Below are positions 1 to 6,335 of a stretch of DNA of 7,280 nt, in pieces; position 1 is the first letter of the stretch, and each line of letters starts with the position of its first letter. A program made the position numbers and the translations under genes. Source of the DNA: an uncultured Pedobacter sp. (GTDB lineage Bacteria > Bacteroidota > Bacteroidia > Sphingobacteriales > Sphingobacteriaceae); contig CAMLDJ010000274.1 in assembly GCA_946478755.1 (NCBI GenBank), positions 1 through 7,280 of the forward strand, in the 5' to 3' direction. The notes below the pieces were generated by a model. The model searched no databases. It saw nothing but the letters and a program-made list of their open reading frames with translations, and was not told the DNA's origin.

Positions 1-264
1 CCTGAATATGGTGAACGTCTGGGTGTTCATTCCAAATTGGAGGCCACCTATAAACGCATGGGTGATTTTATGAAGCAGCATTGTAAAGGATATTTTGGAT
101 ACATTTTTACGGGAAACCCGGACCTGGCTAAAAAGATCGGACTAAAAGCGGAGCGCAAAGTAGAGTTTTATAATGGCAAGCTGGATTGCCGTATGTTAGA
201 ATACGAGTTGTATGATGGCAGCAGGAGACCAGAAGATGAAAGGCCTGTTAAACCAACAGCATAA
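1..264 (+). CDS. THUMP/RlmL-like class I SAM-dependent RNA methyltransferase, C-terminal end (5' truncated by window)
   Basis: The frame is open from base 1, and the first residues visible are PEYGERLGVHSK. This matches the end of the catalytic (N)PPYGER-type motif of the RlmL/YpsC family, which methylates a guanine in 23S rRNA using S-adenosylmethionine. Downstream, FGYIFTGNPDLAKKIGL and the closing block with FYNGKLDCRMLEYELY are typical of the family's Rossmann-fold C-terminus. Only about 87 residues are present; full proteins are near 380-400 residues, so the THUMP domain and the SAM-binding loop lie upstream of the window. The second position of the visible catalytic motif is Glu where many homologues have Pro. 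The tail RRPEDERPVKPTA is charged and probably disordered. The stop is a TAA 13 bases before the HD-domain gene on the same strand, so the two may be co-transcribed. The family call is fairly secure; the exact target nucleotide is inferred. Confidence 0.85.
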   Translation, partial: PEYGERLGVHSKLEATYKRMGDFMKQHCKGYFGYIFTGNPDLAKKIGLKAERKVEFYNGKLDCRMLEYELYDGSRRPEDERPVKPTA

Positions 265-277
265 GCATAAGATATAG

Positions 278-916
278 ATGAACCCGATCATTGAGAAGAC
301 GATATTATTTGTTAAAAAGTCCTTGGATGGTGCTGAGGCGGGGCATGACTGGTTTCACATCGACCGTGTATATAAAAATGCTGTCGCCATTAACGCAGTG
401 GAAAAGGCGGATGAACTGGTCGTTGCATTGGCCGCACTGCTTCATGATATTGCCGATGCCAAATTCAACAATGGGGATGAAGAAATAGGCCCCAGCATAG
501 CGGGTGATTTCTTAAATACGCTGGGCCTGGAACAGCACATGATCAATCACGTCCTTCAGATTATCAGAAACCTGAGTTATAAGACAAATCTTGGTGTGGT
601 AACTTTTCGCTCGGCGGAGCTGGATGTGGTGCAGGATGCTGACCGGCTGGATGCGATCGGTGCTGTAGGAATTGCAAGGGCCTTCACTTACGGTGGATAT
701 AAAAACAGGACGCTATATAATCCTGAAATAAAGCCCCAGCTGAATATGACCAAAGACGAGTACAAAAATTCAACAGCGCCGACGATCAATCATTTTTACG
801 AAAAACTATTGCTGTTGAGGGATCTGATGAAAACGAAGGAAGGTAGAAAAATCGCCGGGCAACGACATGATTTTATGCTGGCCTATCTGGAGCAATTTTT
901 TTCAGAAGTGAACTGA
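278..916 (+). CDS. HD-domain phosphohydrolase (YedJ/YpgQ-like)
   Basis: This 212-residue cytosolic protein carries the metal-binding HD signature in order: His27 in HDWFHIDRV, the His56-Asp57 doublet in LAALLHDIAD, and Asp122 in VVQDADRLDAIGAVGIARAF. This layout and length fit the small single-domain HD hydrolases related to E. coli YedJ and B. subtilis YpgQ. YpgQ has been described as a metal-dependent nucleotide pyrophosphohydrolase, but the substrate here cannot be read from the sequence. All four metal ligands are intact, so the enzyme is probably active. The helical C-terminus (about 140-212) holds the family's usual YNPEIKP and HFYEKLLLL blocks. The ATG at 278 gives the normal family length, and no Shine-Dalgarno sequence precedes it, as usual in Bacteroidota. 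It lies 13 bases after the methyltransferase stop and converges on the secreted-protein gene with a 22-base gap. Confidence 0.88.
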   Translation: MNPIIEKTILFVKKSLDGAEAGHDWFHIDRVYKNAVAINAVEKADELVVALAALLHDIADAKFNNGDEEIGPSIAGDFLNTLGLEQHMINHVLQIIRNLSYKTNLGVVTFRSAELDVVQDADRLDAIGAVGIARAFTYGGYKNRTLYNPEIKPQLNMTKDEYKNSTAPTINHFYEKLLLLRDLMKTKEGRKIAGQRHDFMLAYLEQFFSEVN

Positions 917-938
917 GAAATCTTCCAGGCAATACGAG

Positions 939-1688
939 CTATTTTTTCGGCGGCGGAGGTGTAGCTACACCTTCTGCTACAGCATTTTTACTCCACACTT
1001 CGTAGATCTTTGCTCCCTTGCTGCTCAGGCCGCTATGATGCCAGTCGCCGTTTTCCAGCTTCCCGGTAAACACCAGCGAAGCTCCGACGCGGCTGTTGTC
1101 GCGCGAAAAGAATTCTATATTCTCCGTGTATTTGCCATCCTTAAAGGCATACGATCCACCACCGGTACCTGCAAACATCTTTTTAGTAGGATCCATGGCT
1201 ACCCATTGAAATTTAGTGCCGGTTAGCAGCTTTAACGTTTGTCTGCTGCCAGTCTGATGTATCTGAGCTATTTTTCCATCCTCTTGCATGCGCCCTGTTA
1301 TGCGCCATATCCCTGCAAGCGCGGCTTTTCCATCGTCTACCCTGTTAAATGTCACTTCATCTCCATCTATAGTTAGCGACAACTGACTGGCCGAAACAGA
1401 AAAAGGAATTTTGAGGTTTGAGCCGACTTTCGAAGAATCAGTACTGTTGAACCAGGTTGAAGCAGTCAGCGTTTTATCGTCAGCTGTTTTGATGATACCC
1501 CCCTGGGTCATTAAAAATTGATTTCCCTGATGAACAGTATAAAAATAAAGCCCATCCTGCACTAAAAGGTGATGGGTCCTGTCCCCTTCAGTTAGTTGCC
1601 AGGCACCGGTTATATCGTTTTCGGTTTGTGCATTCACACTCATACAAGTGCTGGCCAGTGCAAATAGTATCGATAAAATGACTTTCAT
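939..1688 (-). CDS. secreted protein with two lipocalin-like (DUF4488-type) repeats, function unknown
   Basis: I chose the ATG at 1688 (249 residues) because it opens directly into a classic signal peptide: MK, a hydrophobic stretch (residues 3-18), and a likely cleavage after Ala20 in SVNA-QTEN. An ATG at 1721 would put 11 polar residues in front. There is no lipobox Cys at the cleavage point, so the product is probably free in the periplasm or exported. The mature protein looks like a tandem duplication. Half one starts GAWQL (28-32) and half two starts GIWRI (126-130). Both hold a later matching block, STDSSKVGSNL (82-92) and SRDNSRVGASL (195-205). The pattern of short beta strands and the leading G-x-W suggest lipocalin-like beta-barrel domains, as in Bacteroidota proteins tagged DUF4488; that family name is recalled, not searched. 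The C-terminus is a short PPPPKK tail. The gene is divergent from the histidine kinase and convergent with the HD gene. No catalytic residues can be named. Confidence 0.75.
   Translation of the reverse strand: MKVILSILFALASTCMSVNAQTENDITGAWQLTEGDRTHHLLVQDGLYFYTVHQGNQFLMTQGGIIKTADDKTLTASTWFNSTDSSKVGSNLKIPFSVSASQLSLTIDGDEVTFNRVDDGKAALAGIWRITGRMQEDGKIAQIHQTGSRQTLKLLTGTKFQWVAMDPTKKMFAGTGGGSYAFKDGKYTENIEFFSRDNSRVGASLVFTGKLENGDWHHSGLSSKGAKIYEVWSKNAVAEGVATPPPPKK
957..972. repeat. 16-bp perfect palindrome inside the 3' end of the secreted-protein gene
   Basis: AGGTGTAGCTACACCT is its own reverse complement across all 16 bases. It lies in the coding sequence for Gly-Val-Ala-Thr-Pro near the protein's C-terminus, about 16 bases inside the stop codon. 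As RNA it could form a six-pair stem with an AGCT loop on either strand. On the minus strand it is followed by CCGCCGCCGAAAAAATAG and on the plus strand by CTTCTGC, so neither side has the U-run of an intrinsic terminator. It could be a protein-binding site or a 3'-end stabilising hairpin; nothing shows which. Confidence 0.5.
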
Positions 1689-1792
1689 GATTTTAATACC
1701 ATTGCTTTTATTCTCTTGCAAAAGGCAATATAAATATAATAATTATGCTTTACAGACGTGTTAAAATTTGTTAAAAACGGCGGTTTCTGTGA

Positions 1793-1821
1793 TTGCTTGT
1801 TTATTTTTGATAGTCTATAAT
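1793..1821 (+). promoter_or_regulatory. candidate promoter for the sensor kinase operon
   Basis: Two overlapping promoter-like signals are seen: TTGCTT-N17-TATAAT (1793-1798 and 1816-1821), and TATTTTTG (1802-1809), which fits the Bacteroidota TAnnTTTG box. Either would start transcription around 1815-1830 and leave a 5' leader of about 130-145 bases before the kinase ATG. That leader would include the tandem GCTTAC repeat and the AAGCTT inverted repeat. AT-rich DNA yields such matches by chance, so this is a weak call. Confidence 0.3.
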
Positions 1822-1914
1822 GAAACCTGCATAAGCTTACCGCTTACAAAACACAATGAACCGAGTTTACGAGCTCATGAATACGAATAAAAACTATAGA
1901 TACTAATGAATAAT

Positions 1915-1929
1915 AAGCTTTGCAAGCTT
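1915..1929. repeat. inverted repeat AAGCTT-TGC-AAGCTT upstream of the kinase
   Basis: AAGCTTTGCAAGCTT consists of two copies of the palindromic hexamer AAGCTT around a 3-base spacer, so it is both an inverted and a direct repeat. It ends 30 bases before the kinase start codon. A third copy in the same ATAAGCTT context lies at 1831-1838. The position and symmetry suit an operator or a short 5'-leader hairpin. Autoregulation by the downstream response regulator is possible but purely inferred. Confidence 0.4.
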
Positions 1930-1959
1930 CATCACCGATAAAAAACAAACTATGTTCTG

Positions 1960-3795
1960 ATGAAAAAAAGAAGCCTTTGGCTAATTACCGGCCTGATGAC
2001 CATAGCTTTACTAGGGGTGTTTGTAATGCAATTGTATTACATCAGGGAGGCATATAACCTAAAATCCCAACTTTTCGAGCAGGATGTAAAACAGGCTTTA
2101 AATGCAGTGGTCAATAAGGTTCAAAGGCGATATGCTGCGGTTCACATTAACAAAAAAGATTTTGAGATCAGGAGGGAACGGGAGCGCGACTATAGAAACA
2201 AGGCACAGCGCATCATTGATTTTAAAGAGCAGTTTAAGGAAAAAGAGTCCGCCCGGAAACTTGAACAGGAAAGGAAGATAATCATGAACCTGAATATGCG
2301 CGACAGTATGGTTAGGGCTACTTTTCTGAAACCAGAACTGATCAGCGAGGAAGTATATCAGGAAATTTCAAATGTAAACAACAAGGGTAAATCCTCGCTG
2401 CAAGTTCAGGTTGATTTTGGCATTGATGCTTTCGGTAACGTAAGGGGAAATGTTAACCAGACCGTGGTATCTCAGAAGTCCTCAACTTTTTCCCTTGAGC
2501 CCGATCGCCTCGCAGATAGCATCAGGTACCTGGCTTATAATCCCAGAAACCTTAATCCCATCACCATAACCCTGGAAAGAGTAACTCCTGATCTTGCCCT
2601 TAAATTTAAGATTGAGGATAAAATTGCCAGACAAAAGTATGAGGAAGGACTGAAAGAACTCATGGAAGATACTCTCGCGTTAGAGAGTAGCAACTTAAAC
2701 TATCTGGAAGATGTAGCAAAGGAAATGCGCCAGGTTTATGTCCCCATCAACCAGCGCGTTTCGAGAGATGTCCTGGATACCCTTATCAAAAAGGAACTGC
2801 TAGACAGAAATGTCAGTTTAACCTATAACTTCTGGCTAAAGCTGGCAAATAAGGATTCGTTACTTTATAAGAAGGTATCCGATACCCAGTCCGAACTGCT
2901 GCCCGAAAACACCTACCGGACTACCTTGTTCAGCAATGAGCTCTTCCGCGATCCGGGAATGCTCTATTTATACTTTCCGAATAAAAATTCATTGATACTG
3001 AGTAATATGTGGGCTACTATGGCCTCCTCTGCGGGGCTGCTGCTGGTATTGGTCTTCATTTTTGCCTATACGATTTATGCCATATTGAAACAAAAGAAAA
3101 TCTCTGAAATGAAGACCGACTTCATCAACAATATGACGCATGAATTTAAGACTCCTGTGGCTACGATCATGATTGCCAGTGAGGCTTTGAAAGATCCGGA
3201 GATCGTGGAGGATAAAAGTAGGATCAGCAGGCTTGCCGGAATTATTTACGACGAGAATGTGCGCCTGGGTAATCACATAGAACGTGTATTAAGCATTGCC
3301 AGGCTGGAAAAAAAGGAACTGAAGCTGGAACGCAGGGAGGTAAATATTCACGATCTGATCGCAGCCGTGGTAGACAGCATGAGCCTGCAGCTGCAAAAGA
3401 AAAATGCAAAGCTGACTTTGCGCTTAGATGCCCGGCATGCGGTAATTTATGGCGATGAATTGCATCTTTCAAATGTATTTTATAATCTGATTGACAACGC
3501 CAATAAATACAGTAGCGCTGAGCCTGAAATCACCATCAGCACCAGTAGTACTGATGAGGTGCTGATCATTGAGATTGCCGATAAAGGGATAGGAATGACA
3601 AAAGAGCATTCAAAACGTATCTTTGACCAGTTTTACCGGGTGCCTACAGGCAATCTGCACGATGTAAAGGGCTTTGGTCTCGGCTTAAATTATGTTCAAG
3701 ACATTGTCGAACAAATGAATGGAACCATAAAAGTGCATAGTGAGAAAGATAAAGGCACTACATTTGAAATAAGTTTACCACTAAACCACAACTGA
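1960..3795 (+). CDS. membrane sensor histidine kinase (RprX-like)
   Basis: This 611-residue inner-membrane kinase senses an unknown signal and phosphorylates the response regulator encoded next. Transmembrane helices lie at about 6-27 and 351-376 and enclose a periplasmic region of roughly 320 residues. That region starts with a strongly charged, probably coiled-coil stretch (about 68-109, including RRERERDYRNKAQ) and resembles no PAS or Cache domain I know. No HAMP domain is evident; TM2 runs almost straight into the dimerisation domain. The H-box is NNMTHEFKTP with phospho-acceptor His394. The ATPase domain shows the N-box (NLIDNANKY, Asn509/Asn513), G1 (DKGIGM, 541-546), F-box (FDQFY, 555-559) and G2 (KGFGLGL, 570-576), so it should be fully active. 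The short cytosolic start MKKRSLWLITG and the topology resemble Bacteroides RprX. The ATG at 1960 places MKKR directly before TM1; no Shine-Dalgarno is visible. Its stop overlaps the regulator start as TGATG. Confidence 0.93.
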   Translation: MKKRSLWLITGLMTIALLGVFVMQLYYIREAYNLKSQLFEQDVKQALNAVVNKVQRRYAAVHINKKDFEIRRERERDYRNKAQRIIDFKEQFKEKESARKLEQERKIIMNLNMRDSMVRATFLKPELISEEVYQEISNVNNKGKSSLQVQVDFGIDAFGNVRGNVNQTVVSQKSSTFSLEPDRLADSIRYLAYNPRNLNPITITLERVTPDLALKFKIEDKIARQKYEEGLKELMEDTLALESSNLNYLEDVAKEMRQVYVPINQRVSRDVLDTLIKKELLDRNVSLTYNFWLKLANKDSLLYKKVSDTQSELLPENTYRTTLFSNELFRDPGMLYLYFPNKNSLILSNMWATMASSAGLLLVLVFIFAYTIYAILKQKKISEMKTDFINNMTHEFKTPVATIMIASEALKDPEIVEDKSRISRLAGIIYDENVRLGNHIERVLSIARLEKKELKLERREVNIHDLIAAVVDSMSLQLQKKNAKLTLRLDARHAVIYGDELHLSNVFYNLIDNANKYSSAEPEITISTSSTDEVLIIEIADKGIGMTKEHSKRIFDQFYRVPTGNLHDVKGFGLGLNYVQDIVEQMNGTIKVHSEKDKGTTFEISLPLNHN

Positions 3796-4490
3796 TGAAA
3801 AGAATTCTATTGGTAGAAGATGATCCTAACCTCGGATTGCTTCTGCAGGATTACCTTCAATTAAAGGGGAAATTTGATGTAGTATTATGTATCGATGGGG
3901 AGGAAGGTCTGCGGGCATTCAGCAAACAGGAATTCGATCTTTGCATTCTTGATGTGATGATGCCCAAAAAAGATGGATTTACCCTGGGGAAAGAAATCAG
4001 AAAGATAAACCAGGATATTCCCATTATCTTCGCCACTGCCAAGGCGATGATAGAAGATAAGGCTTCTGCATATGATCTTGGAGGTGACGATTACATCACG
4101 AAGCCATTCCGGATCGAAGAATTATTACTGCGCATAAATGCCCTGCTAAAGCGTGTTGCCGTAAAGGAACAGGTTGATCCGGGGCCCGCACAGACGCAGT
4201 TTCAAATTGGAGACTATACCTTCGACTATACCACACAGCTCATCCATTACCAGGGCTTACAGCAGAAACTCTCTACAAAAGAAGCGGAGTTATTGCGCCT
4301 GCTCTGCCTTAAAAAGAATGCCGTGCTTACCCGTGAGGAAGCGCTGTTGAGCATTTGGCATGACGATAATTATTTCAATGGGCGCAGTATGGATGTTTTT
4401 TTGAGTAAATTAAGGAAATATTTAAGGGAAGATCCTAAAGTGGAGATCCTTAATGTGCACGGTAAAGGTTATAAATTGCTTGTAAATTAA
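3795..4490 (+). CDS. OmpR-family response regulator (RprY-like)
   Basis: This 231-residue transcription factor is the cognate partner of the kinase just upstream. The receiver domain (1-120) has the acidic pair Asp9-Asp10, phospho-acceptor Asp53 in LCILDVMMPKKDGF, the switch residue Thr81 in IIFATAKA, and Lys103 in DDYITKPF; all are intact. After a short linker (121-135, EQVDPGPAQ), the winged-helix DNA-binding domain (136-231) shows the LSTKEAELLRLL block, the recognition-helix segment GRSMDVFLSKLRKYL (196-210), and the wing GKGYKLL near the end. Length and layout are normal for OmpR/PhoB regulators. Its ATG overlaps the kinase TGA by one base, so translational coupling is likely. Targets are unknown; the repeats upstream of the kinase and the DUF4153 gene 17 bases downstream are natural first candidates, by inference only. 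Confidence 0.95.
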   Translation: MKRILLVEDDPNLGLLLQDYLQLKGKFDVVLCIDGEEGLRAFSKQEFDLCILDVMMPKKDGFTLGKEIRKINQDIPIIFATAKAMIEDKASAYDLGGDDYITKPFRIEELLLRINALLKRVAVKEQVDPGPAQTQFQIGDYTFDYTTQLIHYQGLQQKLSTKEAELLRLLCLKKNAVLTREEALLSIWHDDNYFNGRSMDVFLSKLRKYLREDPKVEILNVHGKGYKLLVN

Positions 4491-4507
4491 AGAAAATCAT
4501 TAACGCT

Positions 4508-6310
4508 ATGAAACTCAGCCTCCCTTCTTTACATTCTTTATGGTCCAGTTTCCTTAAAGTCGTTTCCCGCTTTCCTTTACAGGTATTAGTGGCCATAGCG
4601 GCTACCGTATCGGGGTGTCTGCTCGTTGATTCAGGTAAGCGCACAGAAGAACAGCTGGTCGTATTTATTGCGGTTTGTAACATGGCACTGACTTTATTGC
4701 TGGCCGCCGATCTTTTCGCTGAGTCCAATCTGTTGTCACCTGTAAAACGCTGGGGCCTTAGCATAATAGTCTTAAGCATTTCTACAGGATTGTACTTCAT
4801 ATTGAAACCCTCATTTTATCTGGCCGATGTTTACCGCATAGGTCTGCTGGCCTTCGCCTTTCACCTGCTGGTCGCCTTTTCGCCCTTTCTAAAAAAAGGC
4901 AGTCAAAATGGATTCTGGCAGTACAATAAATCGTTATTTTTGAGATTTCTGACTGCTGGATTGTACGCAGGAGTGCTGTATGCCGGCCTGGCGGTTGCAC
5001 TTGCTGCTATTGATGGCTTGTTTAATGTTAAAATAGGCTGGCAAACCTATATGCGTCTTTTTGCTGTTGTTACCGCAGGGTTTATGACCGTCTTTTTTCT
5101 GGCAGGTGTACCATCCGGGTTTCAAGAGCTGGATGATGAAGAAAGTTACCCTAAAGGGCTTAAGATATTCACACAGTACGTACTGATCCCACTGATGACG
5201 ATATATCTGCTCATTTTACTCGTCTATGAGGCTAAGATCATCATCAACTGGGAACTGCCCAAAGGTCTGGTATCTACCCTCATTTTGGGCTACGCTGTTT
5301 TTGGTATCTTATCGCTGTTGCTCATCCATCCTATAAAAGAAAAGGAAGGGAATGGTTGGATAAAGCTTTTTTCCAGATTTTTTTATGTGATGATGGTACC
5401 GCTTGTCGTGTTACTGCTGCTGGCCGTTTGGAAAAGGGTGGGTATTTATGGCATCACCGAATCCAGGTATATCCTGATCGTACTGGCTGCATGGCTATCT
5501 CTAATTACGGTGTACTTCCTGTTTAGCAAAAAGCAAAGCATTAAGATCATTCCTGTTAGTTTATGTGTCCTGGCATTGCTGGCCACTTATGGGCCCCAGA
5601 GTGCCTTTTCTGTATCTAAATTTTCCCAGGTAGCGCGGCTAAAAAAGTTGATGGCCTCTGCTGATAAAAAAGACATCAAACAGCGCGCCGAGGTGGTTGA
5701 TTATCTGGTAGACAGGCATGGGCTGACTGCATTACAGCCTTTTACAAAAGTGAACTTAAAGGAGCTGGAACATAAGATTGAGGAGAAAGATACCACGCAG
5801 TTCCGTTATCAGATGAAGACCAATAAAATTGATACCGCTTATGCCTTACTGAAAATAAAAAGAGCAACAAGTAGCTTTAGGGAAAGCATCAGTTTTACAC
5901 CCGAGGAAAATATGGTCGCAGTTAAAGGCTATGAATTTATCATTCCAATCGAAAATTATGCCACGCAGAATGCGACAAAAATAAACCATATAGCCCTGGT
6001 TATGGAAAAGGCCGGGGACTCAGGAAATCTGATGGTGAGCCTAGGAGGAAAACAAAAGGTTGAATTTGCTGTGCAAAGATTAGCAATAGCGGCGGTTGAG
6101 CAGTTTAAGCTGGGTAAATTAAAAGAACGGCCTAAGGCAAACAGGGCCTATTACCTGCCCCCGGAATCCCTTACGCTTTCACAGCATCTGGATAATTTTG
6201 AACTTAAACTTGTGATCACATCCCTCCAAACTACGGAAAATACAAGTGATCCTGTGGAACTAAAAAGAGGGTTAAGTTATAATGGTTACCTGCTGATTGG
6301 GGTAAAGTAG
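4508..6310 (+). CDS. DUF4153 polytopic membrane protein, function unknown
   Basis: This 600-residue integral membrane protein has about eleven predicted hydrophobic helices (roughly 22-41, 49-69, 81-99, 108-128, 146-169, 181-200, 219-240, 253-273, 290-308, 320-339, 346-362), followed by a soluble domain of about 240 residues (363-600). The layout and the loop around PSGFQELDDEESYPKGLKIF (202-221) fit the DUF4153 family, whose biochemical role is not established. The soluble part begins with a helical segment (SKFSQVARLKKLM) and a VVDYLVDRHGLTAL block, then turns into beta-rich sequence ending YNGYLLIGVK. The family's usual size is similar, so it appears complete. The ATG at 4508 follows the regulator stop by 17 bases with no Shine-Dalgarno sequence, so it is probably in the same operon. 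It could be a regulated target or an accessory membrane partner of the kinase; no direct sequence evidence separates these. Identification is by pattern recognition and could not be searched. Confidence 0.8.
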   Translation: MKLSLPSLHSLWSSFLKVVSRFPLQVLVAIAATVSGCLLVDSGKRTEEQLVVFIAVCNMALTLLLAADLFAESNLLSPVKRWGLSIIVLSISTGLYFILKPSFYLADVYRIGLLAFAFHLLVAFSPFLKKGSQNGFWQYNKSLFLRFLTAGLYAGVLYAGLAVALAAIDGLFNVKIGWQTYMRLFAVVTAGFMTVFFLAGVPSGFQELDDEESYPKGLKIFTQYVLIPLMTIYLLILLVYEAKIIINWELPKGLVSTLILGYAVFGILSLLLIHPIKEKEGNGWIKLFSRFFYVMMVPLVVLLLLAVWKRVGIYGITESRYILIVLAAWLSLITVYFLFSKKQSIKIIPVSLCVLALLATYGPQSAFSVSKFSQVARLKKLMASADKKDIKQRAEVVDYLVDRHGLTALQPFTKVNLKELEHKIEEKDTTQFRYQMKTNKIDTAYALLKIKRATSSFRESISFTPEENMVAVKGYEFIIPIENYATQNATKINHIALVMEKAGDSGNLMVSLGGKQKVEFAVQRLAIAAVEQFKLGKLKERPKANRAYYLPPESLTLSQHLDNFELKLVITSLQTTENTSDPVELKRGLSYNGYLLIGVK

Positions 6311-6321
6311 TAACTTCTTGT

Positions 6322-6335
6322 TAAATTTGCCTATG
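6322..6335 (+). promoter_or_regulatory. candidate Bacteroidota -7 promoter box abutting the helicase start
   Basis: TAAATTTG (6322-6329) matches the TAnnTTTG -7 consensus of Bacteroidota, and the helicase ATG begins only four bases after it. A start site at the usual distance would fall at or next to the ATG, giving an almost leaderless transcript. A TTGG at 6297-6300 lies roughly where a -33 TTTG-like element would sit (21-base spacer). The arrangement favours the ATG at 6333 over the TTG at 6318, because the TTG would lie upstream of the transcript. Confidence 0.4.

Larger units (their letters stand above)
1689..1959. promoter_or_regulatory. divergent intergenic regulatory region between the secreted-protein gene and the histidine kinase
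   Basis: This is the only sizeable non-coding stretch (271 bases), is AT-rich, and must hold promoters for both divergent genes. On the plus strand, TATTTTTG at 1802-1809 matches the Bacteroidota -7 element TAnnTTTG, but I see no TTTG at the usual -33 distance. Overlapping it, TTGCTT (1793-1798), 17 bases, then TATAAT (1816-1821) resembles a classical sigma-70 promoter. Further on come a tandem GCTTACC/GCTTACA repeat (1835-1848), a GAGCTC palindrome (1871-1876), and the AAGCTT inverted repeat at 1915-1929. On the minus strand, TATATTTA just upstream of the 1688 start is a weak -7 candidate. No open reading frame of note and no RNA gene is seen. Confidence 0.55.

Noticed and set aside
258..270. 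Short tandem repeat GCATAAGCATAAG before the HD gene
   Set aside because: Two copies of a six-base unit across the methyltransferase stop codon is too little to claim a regulatory or mobile repeat.
957..972. Palindrome considered as an intrinsic terminator for the convergent genes
   Set aside because: No run of T follows the stem on either strand; the nearby T6 on the plus strand lies before the stem, not after it.
2989..3276. 95-codon open frame on the minus strand within the kinase gene
   Set aside because: It lies opposite the well-defined TM2 and H-box coding region, has no recognisable domain, and is a by-product of the codon use of the real gene.
4491..4507. Gap between regulator and DUF4153 checked for a terminator or promoter
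   Set aside because: The 17 bases are AT-rich with no hairpin and no TAnnTTTG box, so nothing can be supported beyond an operon spacer.
4450..4800. 116-codon minus-strand open frame across the regulator/DUF4153 junction
   Set aside because: It is antisense to two strongly supported genes, its translation looks like no family, and it has no promoter signal of its own.
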